Under the pieces are notes generated by a model, which saw only the letters and a program-made list of their open reading frames with translations, did not search any database and had not been told where the DNA came from. A stretch of DNA of 13,330 bases, taken from contig JAFADH010000289.1 of NCBI GenBank assembly GCA_023424995.1, forward strand, positions 1 through 13,330. The letters are read 5' to 3'. Positions 1-7,066 of this stretch are shown here, in pieces. Numbering within the stretch: the first letter of the stretch is position 1; every line of letters begins with the position of its first letter. Origin of the DNA: Bacillota bacterium (GTDB lineage: Bacteria > Bacillota > Clostridia > Lachnospirales > Lachnospiraceae). The translations under genes and the position numbers were made by a program.

Positions 1-268
1 ACTCTTTTTTTCTTCTGCGGATGAGGAAAGAATTTGTGTAAAATAAGAATACCGCTGCGAAAATTGCAATAACCCAGCCTCCAAATCCAAGCATGGAATG
101 AATTGTTTCTGCACCCGGCATATAGGAAATTGCATCAGTATGCTGCAAGAACAGAATGATATAGTACATCATTACCATTCCTGTGCAGGTTAAAATATAT
201 GGTATATACAGTCTCTTATTCTTACGGATGCCATCAAGAGCAAATTTGGGGTAAAATCCGGTTTTCAT
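1..268 (-). CDS. BceB-like ABC transporter permease, N-terminal part (runs off left edge)
   Basis: Translation on the minus strand starts MKTGFYPKFALDGIRKNKRLYIPYILT, followed by a hydrophobic segment (GMVMMYYIILFL), an extracytoplasmic loop and a second segment (GGWVIAIFAAVFLFYTNSFLIRRRKKE). An N-terminal LALDGIRKNKR-type cytoplasmic start followed by TM1, a loop and TM2 is typical of the FtsX-type permeases (BceB/YtsD family) that remove or sense peptide antibiotics at the membrane. Its ATG overlaps the stop of the upstream ATPase gene as ATGA (265-268), which implies translational coupling. Only about 89 residues are in the window, so the large extracellular domain that defines the family cannot be checked. 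The family call rests mainly on context (ATPase, kinase and regulator directly upstream) and is fairly secure. Confidence 0.85.
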   Translation of the reverse strand, partial: MKTGFYPKFALDGIRKNKRLYIPYILTCTGMVMMYYIILFLQHTDAISYMPGAETIHSMLGFGGWVIAIFAAVFLFYTNSFLIRRRKKE

Positions 269-1029
269 CGCTTATCACCACCTGTCGCAAGCAAGCTCAA
301 GGTATCCGAAATCTTTTGATATAATTGTTCATCCGTATTATTTCCACGGTAAATGTGATGAAATACTTCACCGTCCTTGATAAATAAAACACGCCCAGCA
401 CGGCTTGCTGCTTTTACGGAATGCGTTACTAAGATAATTGTCTGACCACTTCTGTTAATTTCGCTCAAAAGTCGAAGCAAATCATCAGTTGCCTTGGAAT
501 CCAAAGCACCGGTCGGCTCATCTGCAAGAATAAGCCTTGGATTTGTAATCAAAGCACGAGCTACGGCAGCTCTTTGCTTCTGTCCGCCAGAAATTTCATA
601 TGGGTATTTTTTTAAAAGCTCTTTAATTCCCAGCTTCACTGTAATAGGTTCAAGGCGTGAGTGCATTTCTTTATAAGATTTGCCTGCGAGAACTAATGGA
701 AGATAAATATTATCCTCTAATGTAAATGTATCCAGCAGGTTGAAGTCCTGAAAAACAAAGCCCAGATTATCACGACGAAATGCCGATACAGCAGACTCTT
801 TAATTTTGGTTAGATCTTTACCGTCCAGGATTACGGTGCCGTTTGTCGGCTTGTCAAATGCCGCCAATATATTAAGAAGCGTTGTTTTTCCCGAACCGGA
901 TTCACCCATAACAGCGATATACTCCCCCTGTTCCACGCTGAAATTAACATTTTTCAGTGCTTCGACTTTATTTCCGCCAAAACGGGTTACATAGACTTTT
1001 TTTAACCCGATTACTTCCAGAATACTCAT
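265..1029 (-). CDS. BceA-like ABC transporter ATPase
   Basis: 254-aa ATP-binding subunit of a MacB/BceA-type exporter. Visible motifs are Walker A GESGSGKT (residues 42-49), Q-loop Q94, signature ISGGQ (146-150), Walker B LILADE with the catalytic Glu (166-171), D-loop GALD, and H-loop H203 in VTHS. Length and motif spacing are normal for the family. The start was set at 1029 because GGAGG (1037-1041) lies 7 nt upstream; the in-frame codon at 1047 would lie upstream of that site. Together with the overlapping permease gene it should form a BceAB transporter giving resistance to cell-wall-active peptides such as bacitracin or lantibiotics, and signalling flux to the kinase. The actual substrate cannot be read from the sequence. 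A BceR-type operator lies about 90 nt upstream (1121-1140). Confidence 0.95.
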   Translation of the reverse strand: MSILEVIGLKKVYVTRFGGNKVEALKNVNFSVEQGEYIAVMGESGSGKTTLLNILAAFDKPTNGTVILDGKDLTKIKESAVSAFRRDNLGFVFQDFNLLDTFTLEDNIYLPLVLAGKSYKEMHSRLEPITVKLGIKELLKKYPYEISGGQKQRAAVARALITNPRLILADEPTGALDSKATDDLLRLLSEINRSGQTIILVTHSVKAASRAGRVLFIKDGEVFHHIYRGNNTDEQLYQKISDTLSLLATGGDKR

Positions 1030-1120
1030 GGTATTTCCTCCAATCAATCTTTTTGTATTTTAAGTTTATCAGAAACGGGAAACGTAATGCCATCGAATCG
1101 GCTTACATTTCCCGCCTGAC

Positions 1121-1140
1121 TTCTTACAATTATGTAAGAA
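1121..1140 (-). promoter_or_regulatory. BceR-type operator upstream of the ABC transporter genes
   Basis: A perfect inverted repeat, TTCTTACA-N4-TGTAAGAA, lies between the kinase stop and the ATPase start. It contains TTACA-N4-TGTAA, which fits the TNACA-N4-TGTAA consensus that I recall for BceR-like response regulators in Firmicutes. Its position, about 90 nt before the ATPase ATG, suits activation of a promoter whose -10 may be near GATAAACT (around 1062-1070); no good -35 is seen, as is usual for activated promoters. The regulator at 2149-2820 is the obvious candidate to bind it. Confidence 0.7.
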
Positions 1141-1141
1141 A

Positions 1142-2131
1142 TTACTCTATGTCTGATTCATACTGTTCCAGATTGATATAAATGACAGTACCCCTATCAA
1201 GGGTTGATTCTGCCGTAATTTTATGTCCCAGTTTATTGCAGATGCTCCGGCATAAATATAATCCGATACCGCTGGCTTTTTTATCGCTGCGGCCATTATA
1301 TCCGGTATAACCCTTTTCAAATATGCGCGGCAGATCCTCCGGTGCAATGCCTATACCTGTATCTTCAATACAGAGTATTTTCGGTTCAGTCATATAAATT
1401 TTCACGCTTCCTTCCCGCGTATACTTCAGAGCATTGGAAATCACCTGTTCAATGCAGAAAGAAAGCCATTTTTCATCGGTTATAACCTCTTCATTAACAG
1501 GTTCATATTCCAGACGAATTTTTCTGATAATAAATTCTCCCGCAAATTTCTTAACTGATTGCCGTATAATTGAATCAAGGTGATATCTTTTGATAACATA
1601 ATCGGTAGAAGTTGACCCAAGACGTAAAAAAACAAGTACCATTTCTACATACTGCTCAATACGAAAAAGATCAGCCGAAAGTTTACGGGATAATGCCGAG
1701 TCTTCATTTTGCAATATAAGCCTCATTGATGCAATTGGTGTTTTAATCTGATGTGCCCATACGGTATAATAATCGATCATATCCGTATATCGGTTGTTCA
1801 TGGCCGTTACAAGCCGTGATTGTTCCTCATTGAGTCTAAGAATAATCTCCTGATAGTCCTCATCCTCTATTCCCTGGATTGCAGGCAATGAATAAATTAC
1901 ATCGGCAGTCAGCTTACGAAGCTCAACAAGCTTTACATGTTTTTTACGAACTTTGCTTAAATCAACAATAATAAATATAATACTGAGCAAGGAACAAAGC
2001 AAAGCCGGATATATAACAGCTTTTATCGGCAGATGATACATCAGAAATGTGACAGCAAAGATAAAATAAAAGAAGAGAAGTATTAATACAGTTTTTCTGC
2101 GTTGCTTTAGATACATAGAAAACAACTTCAT
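1142..2131 (-). CDS. BceS-like intramembrane-sensing histidine kinase
   Basis: 329-aa sensor kinase. Two N-terminal membrane segments (about 14-33 and 38-57) are separated by only about five residues (HLPIK), so there is no extracellular sensor domain, as in BceS-type kinases that sense through the partner permease. The H-box is WAHQIKTP with His127; the N-box is EQVISNALKYT (Asn233); G1 is DTGIGI (257-262) and G2 is GIGLYL (288-293). The start at 2131 is chosen because AAGGAG lies 5 nt upstream of it. The earlier in-frame ATG at 2152 overlaps the regulator stop as ATGA but has no clear ribosome binding site. It should phosphorylate the regulator encoded just upstream and in turn control the ABC transporter genes just downstream. 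Confidence 0.93.
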   Translation of the reverse strand: MKLFSMYLKQRRKTVLILLFFYFIFAVTFLMYHLPIKAVIYPALLCSLLSIIFIIVDLSKVRKKHVKLVELRKLTADVIYSLPAIQGIEDEDYQEIILRLNEEQSRLVTAMNNRYTDMIDYYTVWAHQIKTPIASMRLILQNEDSALSRKLSADLFRIEQYVEMVLVFLRLGSTSTDYVIKRYHLDSIIRQSVKKFAGEFIIRKIRLEYEPVNEEVITDEKWLSFCIEQVISNALKYTREGSVKIYMTEPKILCIEDTGIGIAPEDLPRIFEKGYTGYNGRSDKKASGIGLYLCRSICNKLGHKITAESTLDRGTVIYINLEQYESDIE

Positions 2132-2148
2132 ATCTACTCCTTTCAGGA

Positions 2149-2820
2149 TCATTCTATGATATACCCCACGCCAAATTTTGTAGTGATAAATCCTTCAAGC
2201 CCGGCAGAGTCTAATTTTTTTCTTAAACGGTTGATATTAACTGTAAGCGTATTTTCGTCCACAAAGCAATCAGTTTTCCAAAGTCGTTCCATTAATTTTT
2301 CACGGCTCACAGTCTTATATTTGTTTTCCATAAAACATAGCAGAATACGATACTCGTTTTTCGTAAGAGGTATCTTCTCACTGTGAAAGGTTAACGTATT
2401 ATCTCCCGTATTCAAAAATGCTCCCCGATGCTCAAGGACAGGAATAACGGATGCAAAATCATACGTTCGGCGAAGCATAGCCTGAAGCTTTGCCATAAGT
2501 ACGCTTTGGTCAAACGGCTTTGCGATAAAATCATCTGCACCCAGATTCATAGCCATTACGATGTTCATATTATCAGCTGCAGATGATATAAAAATAATAG
2601 GCACTTTGGAAATTTTGCGGATTTCGCTGCACCAATAGTAACCGTTAAAGAACGGAAGAGAAATATCCAAAAGGATCAAGTGTGGCTGGAACTCCGTAAA
2701 ATCAGTCATTACATAGCGAAAGTTTTGAACACACAGAACTTCTATATCCCATAGCTGAGCCTGCTCTTTTATTGCTTCAGATATTCCGCGATCGTCTTCA
2801 ACTATTAATAGTTTATACAT
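2149..2820 (-). CDS. BceR-like OmpR/PhoB-family response regulator
   Basis: 223-aa two-domain regulator. The receiver domain (about 1-115) has the acidic pair E8/D9, phospho-acceptor Asp52 in LLDISLP, the conserved Ser79/80 and Lys101 in AKPFD. A winged-helix DNA-binding domain follows (about 125-223), with the recognition region DENTLTVNINRLRKKLD and the wing FGVGYIIE at the C-terminus. The start is supported by AGGAG 7 nt upstream. The stop overlaps the first possible kinase ATG. The likely target is the dyad at 1121-1140 in front of the transporter genes. Length and motifs are complete and nothing looks degenerate. Confidence 0.94.
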   Translation of the reverse strand: MYKLLIVEDDRGISEAIKEQAQLWDIEVLCVQNFRYVMTDFTEFQPHLILLDISLPFFNGYYWCSEIRKISKVPIIFISSAADNMNIVMAMNLGADDFIAKPFDQSVLMAKLQAMLRRTYDFASVIPVLEHRGAFLNTGDNTLTFHSEKIPLTKNEYRILLCFMENKYKTVSREKLMERLWKTDCFVDENTLTVNINRLRKKLDSAGLEGFITTKFGVGYIIE

Positions 2821-2895
2821 TTTCTTTCTCCTAAAACGGACAGTTTGACACCTTTCTCGGAACTATTGTAACGTGTTAAACTTTTCATGTCCACA

Positions 2896-2925
2896 GTTAT
2901 ATACTAACATCACTGGTTCTAACAA
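2896..2925 (-). promoter_or_regulatory. Candidate promoter for the regulator-kinase genes
   Basis: On the minus strand, TTGTTA (2920-2925) is followed 16 nt later by TATATA (2898-2903), or 18 nt later by TATAAC (2896-2901). This resembles a housekeeping sigma promoter about 75-80 nt upstream of the regulator ATG. No BceR-type dyad is seen beside it, which suggests constitutive rather than autoregulated expression. This is inference from sequence match only. Confidence 0.45.
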
Positions 2926-2992
2926 TACTACAGTCGAATTATCCTTTATAAATCAACATCAATATAAATTAATTAAAAAGGAGTGATTCACT

Positions 2993-3034
2993 TTGCTGAA
3001 CGACTATGGTGAACCCTTTGTAATTATGCTCTAA
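2993..3034 (+). CDS. Possible 13-codon leader peptide
   Basis: A TTG start preceded by AAGGAG with a 9-nt spacer opens a frame reading MLNDYGEPFVIML and then TAA. It sits in the 360-bp space between the divergent regulator gene and the secreted-protein gene, 146 nt before the latter. A small hairpin (TCCCT-GTTT-AGGGA) and two copies of TTGACA (3066-3071, 3077-3082) follow; no convincing -10 partner for either was found. It may be a translated leader, a gene remnant or chance. I do not recognise the peptide. The only real support is the strong ribosome binding site. Confidence 0.25.
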   Translation: MLNDYGEPFVIML

Positions 3035-3180
3035 ACATAAGAATCAGCTCCCTGTTTAGGGAAGATTGACATTTGTTTGACATGACTGCAGCCTAAAATC
3101 TTTATCATAATTAACAATTCTACCATTTTAATACAAATATTTAAACAAAATATTTTATCTTTACATGAAAGGAGTATGAC

Positions 3181-5721
3181 ATGTTAATGGAAAGGCAGAA
3201 TAAAACCGGTTCATTTAAGAACGTGAAAGTTATTTTATTTTTTATAATCTTAGGCTTTACTGCACTGCTGCCGGCAAAGACAGGTGCAGCGGAGGAGAAT
3301 ACCGTATATAAGGATGGCATCTATTGCTATAAAATTCTGAATGAGGGGCAGAAGGAAGCGGCTCTGATTGGTCTGGACAGCACAAAGGTTATAAAAGAGT
3401 TATTCATTCCGGGCTCTGCAGTAATTAACGGATCAGAATACAGGATTGCGGCTATGGGTATTGACTGGATCTATTCTCATAAGCCATATGATGCCTTTTA
3501 TCAAGGTATCACAAAACTTAGCTTTGCAGAAAATTTTTCAGGAACACTGACTATATATCAGGGTCAATTTAAGAATCTGAGAACCATAGAGTTCCGGGGC
3601 AAATCGATACCGGAAGAAATTAATGTAAGCTTAACTAACCTTTCCTTCCGTTCTGATTTTCTCTTTATCGTTCCGAAAGGCATGGAAGCAGCATATTCCA
3701 AGGTAATTCACGAATATATGAATTATGGTGTCTGGAGTGATCTTTATGAGAAGACGATTGATTTAACACCCACAATTGCAGCTGCCGAAACGTCGGATAT
3801 AGAATATGGATGCTTTTCTATGGATGGTTTGATTTATCAGGTTATCTCTTCGGCAAAAGGAAAAACCGGAGCAGTACAGCTTATCGGAGTTACGGGCATG
3901 CTTGATTACTCCTATCTTGCGCTTCCGGAAAAAGTCACCAATAACGGCTATACCTATAAGCTGACAAAGCTATGCAGTTTTGGTTTAATTGCCTGCGGAG
4001 CTACCGCTGTTAAAGTTCCGGACAGTGTGACAGAGATGGAATCAGGGGTATTTGACTATAAAGTGGAGCTTCTTTATTTATCAAAAAATTGCAGGATCGT
4101 ACCTTCTTTTTTGACTACCGATGAGAACCATGCCAGTAATCTCCGGTTCGTTTCTATTCCCGAAGGAGTGACCACGATTTCAGCCCGGGCATTTTACGGT
4201 AGTTCGGAAAATGAAAACAGCATTATTTTACCGACAACAATTAAAACCTTAGGTGAAGGCTCACTGAAAGGCTTTGATCTTGTAACCTTCCTGAATAAAA
4301 AACCAATCGGTAATATTTCTTCGGCCATCAAAAGCGGCGCCACGGTTAAAGTAAATAAAGCTTCCGTTTCCACCTACAAAGCATCCCTTGGAAGTAAAGC
4401 CAAGGTGATTGAAGCTAAGAATGTCGTTAAGGCTGCAAAGCTTTCCGTAAGTAAGAACAGCCTGCAGCTGGATACCTATAAAACCTATAAGCTGACCGGT
4501 ACACTGACGAAGGGCTCCAATGAAACAGTATTCTGGTTTTCCTCCGACCCTGGTATTTTTGAGTTGTCAAGTAACGGCACCATTAATCCGAAGCAGGCAG
4601 GCACCGCATATGCGATAGCTTATACAAGAACCTCGGGCCTTCTTAAGGCAGTCAAGGTTACGGTGGCAAATAAGCTCATTACGAAAGATATCTATACTTA
4701 CCGTATCAACAATGCAAAGCTTAAGACAGTTTCTTTGTATTCCGTAAAACCTAAGGATACGACGAAAGAACTGAGCATTCCGGAAACGGTTTCCTTTGGT
4801 AATGCAAGCTATAAGGTAACCGGCGCATGCGCAGATCCGGACCATCCGGAGGTTCCGATTATCAGTGATAAATATGCAGAAAATAAAATTACGAAGATTA
4901 CCTTCCCGAAGACAATTACGGGAGAAGTCGGTTACCTCGGTATATTGAAGAACATGAAAAGCATTGTATTTTTGGGCACGAAACCGCCTGAATGGATTAA
5001 AAGCTGGAATGGAGACGGCGGTCTGCTTTCCTTCCAGGCAGTGATCTATGTCCCCAAAAACTGTGTAAATGCATATAATAAAGTAATTCTATACAGTTAC
5101 GGTTTTTCGGAAGAGCCTTATTCCGCTGCTAATTACAGCTATTTATATGCGGATTTTCAGATACTGGAAAATGGAAGCACCCAGTTTGACAGGTTTATCG
5201 AGGATGGGATATTATATCGGGTTACCAAAAAAGCAGGATCAAAAAATGGCACAGTGGCTGTGGCAGGTGCAGATGTAAATTTGAAAGAAATAAAAATAAA
5301 ATCTACAGTAAAACACGGTAGCTATAGCTATGATGTAACACAGATCAACTTAGGTGCATTCCGTGAATGCAGTGCTGAAACGATTATTCTGAATGATTCT
5401 GTCACCAAGGTCGAATTAGGGGTATTTGGCGAAAAAGTCAAACATATCGTATGGTCCGGGAATTGTAAGACAATTGATTCAGGAATTTTCTCACTGTCAA
5501 ACGACTTTTACGATCTGAATGATAATGAACAGCAAGAGCTTTTGGCAAAAAATAATTATTATGCGCTTGAGACCTTTATCATTCCTTTTGGGGTTACCGA
5601 GATCGAACCGATGGTATTTGATTCCGGCTTTGGAAATGTAAAATCCGTTACGGTTCCTGCTTCGGTAACAAAAATAGGACAGGATGCATTTAAGAGCATT
5701 ACAGAAGTGCTTTATGAATAG
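3181..5721 (+). CDS. Secreted BspA-like leucine-rich-repeat protein with central Big_2 domain
   Basis: 846 aa, complete. Residues 1-37 form a signal peptide: basic MERQNKTGSFKNVK, hydrophobic VILFFIILGFTALL, and probable cleavage after TGAA. Residues about 40-400 and 500-846 carry repeats of the BspA/LRR_5 type, seen as recurring phrases such as VKVPDSVTEMESGVF, VSIPEGVTTISARAF, IIPFGVTEIEPMVF and VTVPASVTKIGQDAF. Between them, about 418-497, is a Big_2 immunoglobulin-like domain (AKLSVSKNSLQLDTYKTYKLTGTL ... ITVTVAN-type end). The N-terminal parts of the two halves match (KDGIYCYKILNEGQKEAALIGL versus KDIYTYRINNAKLKTVSLYSV), so an internal duplication is likely. There is no LPXTG or C-terminal membrane anchor, so it is presumably released or held non-covalently. 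Such proteins usually act in adhesion or surface interaction; no partner can be named. AAAGGAG precedes the ATG. Confidence 0.88.
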   Translation: MLMERQNKTGSFKNVKVILFFIILGFTALLPAKTGAAEENTVYKDGIYCYKILNEGQKEAALIGLDSTKVIKELFIPGSAVINGSEYRIAAMGIDWIYSHKPYDAFYQGITKLSFAENFSGTLTIYQGQFKNLRTIEFRGKSIPEEINVSLTNLSFRSDFLFIVPKGMEAAYSKVIHEYMNYGVWSDLYEKTIDLTPTIAAAETSDIEYGCFSMDGLIYQVISSAKGKTGAVQLIGVTGMLDYSYLALPEKVTNNGYTYKLTKLCSFGLIACGATAVKVPDSVTEMESGVFDYKVELLYLSKNCRIVPSFLTTDENHASNLRFVSIPEGVTTISARAFYGSSENENSIILPTTIKTLGEGSLKGFDLVTFLNKKPIGNISSAIKSGATVKVNKASVSTYKASLGSKAKVIEAKNVVKAAKLSVSKNSLQLDTYKTYKLTGTLTKGSNETVFWFSSDPGIFELSSNGTINPKQAGTAYAIAYTRTSGLLKAVKVTVANKLITKDIYTYRINNAKLKTVSLYSVKPKDTTKELSIPETVSFGNASYKVTGACADPDHPEVPIISDKYAENKITKITFPKTITGEVGYLGILKNMKSIVFLGTKPPEWIKSWNGDGGLLSFQAVIYVPKNCVNAYNKVILYSYGFSEEPYSAANYSYLYADFQILENGSTQFDRFIEDGILYRVTKKAGSKNGTVAVAGADVNLKEIKIKSTVKHGSYSYDVTQINLGAFRECSAETIILNDSVTKVELGVFGEKVKHIVWSGNCKTIDSGIFSLSNDFYDLNDNEQQELLAKNNYYALETFIIPFGVTEIEPMVFDSGFGNVKSVTVPASVTKIGQDAFKSITEVLYE

Positions 5722-5722
5722 A

Positions 5723-5758
5723 AAAAAAGCCCTGAAATCAATGATTTCAGGGCTTTTT
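5723..5758. terminator. Strong bidirectional intrinsic terminator
   Basis: A perfect stem, AAAAAGCCCTGAAATCA / TGATTTCAGGGCTTTTT, with a one-base centre follows the stop of the secreted-protein gene directly. A-tracts on the left and T-tracts on the right let it work in both directions, so it also blocks minus-strand transcription arriving from the tRNA-Trp side. Confidence 0.93.
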
Positions 5759-5761
5759 AAT

Positions 5762-5785
5762 GCGTCCTTCCGTCCTTCAGGACGC
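5762..5785 (-). terminator. Hairpin just downstream of the tRNA-Trp 3' end
   Basis: GCGTCCT and AGGACGC form a 7-bp stem with a 10-nt loop, starting 5 nt after the tRNA discriminator base on the minus strand. It probably belongs to the original 3' processing or termination region of tRNA-Trp and works with the terminator next to it. Its presence supports the view that DNA left of 5790 is the chromosome flank of the tRNA gene. There is no U-tract of its own. Confidence 0.45.
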
Positions 5786-5789
5786 TATA

Positions 5790-5831
5790 CAGGGGCAGTA
5801 GGATTTGAACCCACGACCTGCGGTTTTGGAG
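5790..5831 (-). other. Attachment site: 3' fragment of tRNA-Trp(CCA), element boundary
   Basis: Read on the minus strand, this begins in the anticodon loop (CTCCAAAACC, anticodon CCA), continues through the variable region and the T-arm (GTGGG TTCAAAT CCTAC), and ends with acceptor strand TGCCCCT and discriminator G; CCA is not encoded. Upstream of CTCCAAAA the sequence (GTTCAGAA) no longer matches a tRNA: the expected anticodon 5' stem (CGGT), D-arm and acceptor 5' strand (AGGGGCA) are absent. A tRNA 3' half ending sharply in the anticodon loop is a typical core site of a tyrosine-recombinase element. The intact tRNA is expected at the other end of the element, right of the window. The tRNA-Trp identity is a confident pattern match; the integration polarity is inference. 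Confidence 0.82.
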
Positions 5832-5918
5832 TTCTGAACATTGCTTTTTATGATTTCTCACAGGATTTCGTAGCATCTCGCAAAGCCCTATAAATCAAGG
5901 CTTTTATGGCTCCGTGGT

Positions 5919-5990
5919 CATGTATCGTTTTGTAATCTGTCATGAATTTTTGTATCATTTGAGATTTGTGTCCGTTGGAAGTCCGTTGAA
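5919..5990. repeat. Short direct repeats near the attachment core (possible recombinase arm sites)
   Basis: GTCCGTTG occurs twice with 11-bp spacing (5970-5977, 5981-5988). TGTATC followed by G/ATTT occurs twice about 32 bp apart (around 5919 and 5951). They lie 90-160 bp inside the element from the tRNA core, where arm-type binding sites of tyrosine recombinases are usually found. No gene fits the whole 5832-5999 stretch. A weak stem (AAAGCC/GGCTTT, 5881-5905) is also present. Confidence 0.35.
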
Positions 5991-5999
5991 GACCTAAAA

Positions 6000-6830
6000 T
6001 TATTTTTCTGATTTCTTTATAACGCACTCATATGAAATCGGATACTCGTAATTGCTTCTTTCTTGATCTTCTACAATCCAGCTTCCAAAAGTGCTAGTTT
6101 TACCGCATATCTTCAAAGAAACCTCATATACTTGTTCAAATCTATTGCGTGTTGTAAACTTTAGTTCAAAATTTCTTATTTTGAGATTCATAAATTCGCT
6201 TATTATATTTTCATGAATTAATAGATATATACTTCTATGTTCATCTTTTTCCATACAAAAAACGTCATTCCAAGATGATACTTTACTAATGTGCAGGCTA
6301 AATGCATCTGTAAAAACCTGGACTAATTGGAATTCTGATAACACCGTTTCCCCTACATTCTTAATTCTAATCTCAATTGCATGGAACGATGTAGCATACT
6401 CCTCATTATACTTCACTCTATCTTTAGATCTAGGATTATTCTGTGTGATTTTATATACAATATTGTTTGCTTCTAAGACGTCAGTATCTTTTCGGGTATT
6501 GTGAAATTTAAGATATTGTAAATAAATGAAAGGTTTCTCTTCTTTTTCCAATCTAGCGCTTTCAATATCGCATAATCTTTTGTTAATGTTGTTATTAACG
6601 ATTGTTAAACAGACCGTTATTCCTCCCAAAATCAATGTCCCCACAAAAGATAATATTAATCCATAAAAAGACAATATATCTTCCGCGCCCCATAGTGTTA
6701 TATATCCATTACCAACTTTATATGCTTCGTTAATTATTAAAGGTACTCCAAAAATAATTAAAAATAAAATCATCAATATTGCCACGATATATATTGTTTG
6801 TCTTATTCTGCTAATATCATTCCATTTCAT
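6000..6830 (-). CDS. Two-TM membrane protein with soluble C-terminal domain, function unknown
   Basis: 276 aa. The N-terminus has two clear membrane helices (about 12-34, QTIYIVAILMILFLIIFGV; and 52-76, ILSFYGLILSFVGTLILGG) with a short outside loop between them. A charged, coiled-coil-like stretch (NNNINKRLCDIESARLEKEEKP, 79-100) leads into a cytoplasmic domain of alternating beta-like segments (FIYLQYLKF, FHAIEIRIKNVGET, FELKFTTRN, EVSLKICGKTS). I do not recognise a named family. Proteins of this layout are common as accessory genes in Firmicutes mobile elements. It is the last gene before the attachment site, the usual place for lysogenic-conversion or superinfection-exclusion genes, but that role is inferred from position only. 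A GGAGG lies 12 nt before the ATG, a rather long spacer. Confidence 0.75.
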   Translation of the reverse strand: MKWNDISRIRQTIYIVAILMILFLIIFGVPLIINEAYKVGNGYITLWGAEDILSFYGLILSFVGTLILGGITVCLTIVNNNINKRLCDIESARLEKEEKPFIYLQYLKFHNTRKDTDVLEANNIVYKITQNNPRSKDRVKYNEEYATSFHAIEIRIKNVGETVLSEFQLVQVFTDAFSLHISKVSSWNDVFCMEKDEHRSIYLLIHENIISEFMNLKIRNFELKFTTRNRFEQVYEVSLKICGKTSTFGSWIVEDQERSNYEYPISYECVIKKSEK

Positions 6831-7010
6831 ATACTATAAATCCCTCCCCTGTACTCACAGCCTATCACTTTTGCCCATTTCATGCAACAATAAATACATT
6901 TTTATCTAACATTCGACCACGTATCATCATGGTAACGAGGTTGCAAATCACGACTTCCATTAACCTTTCCGGACAGGGTGTTCAACTCCCGTTCACTCCA
7001 TGCTTTCATA

Positions 7011-7034
7011 GGGGTTCGATTCCCCTACGAGCTG
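7011..7034 (+). other. tRNA T-arm/acceptor-like tail without a tRNA body
   Basis: Plus-strand AGGGG-TTCGATT-CCCCT followed by ACGAGCTG looks exactly like the T-arm and 3' acceptor strand of a tRNA. The matching 5' acceptor (AGCTCGT), a D-arm and a foldable anticodon arm cannot be found in the 100 nt upstream, so no functional tRNA is called. It could be a decayed tRNA or a relic of another attachment event. The rest of 6831-7038 holds no gene I can support. Confidence 0.35.
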
Positions 7035-7038
7035 AAAC

Positions 7039-7066
7039 AAAAAAGACACCTGCCGGAGCAAGTGCC
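7039..7066 (-). terminator. Intrinsic terminator of the Prp-like gene
   Basis: On the minus strand, GGCACTTGC and GCAGGTGTC pair over 9 bp (with G-U pairs) around a TCCG loop and are followed by TTTTTT. The stem begins at the stop codon of the gene at 7066-7386. Confidence 0.8.

Noticed and set aside
1077..1113. Imperfect inverted repeat considered as a terminator after the kinase gene
   Set aside because: No U-tract follows on either strand, and it has a mismatch and a bulge. It is kept only as a possible leader hairpin.
3066..3108. Two TTGACA boxes considered as promoters of the secreted-protein gene
   Set aside because: No -10 hexamer lies at 16-18 nt from either; the nearest candidates are at 11, 20 or 22 nt, so no promoter is called.
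4567..4845. Minus-strand frame inside the secreted repeat protein gene
   Set aside because: Shadow of a well-supported gene; Cys/Arg-rich composition and no ribosome site.
5684..5893. Plus-strand frame containing AVGFEPTTCGFGV
   Set aside because: This is the translation of the antisense of the tRNA-Trp 3' fragment and the terminator, a well-known false gene over tRNA-derived attachment sites.
5832..5999. Searched for an integrase C-terminus beside the attachment core
   Set aside because: No frame shows recombinase motifs (R-H-x-x-R, Tyr) on either strand; the integrase is presumably at the other end of the element.
6929..7035. Attempt to fold a complete tRNA ending at 7034
   Set aside because: No matching 5' acceptor strand, D-arm or anticodon stem could be found within normal tRNA length.
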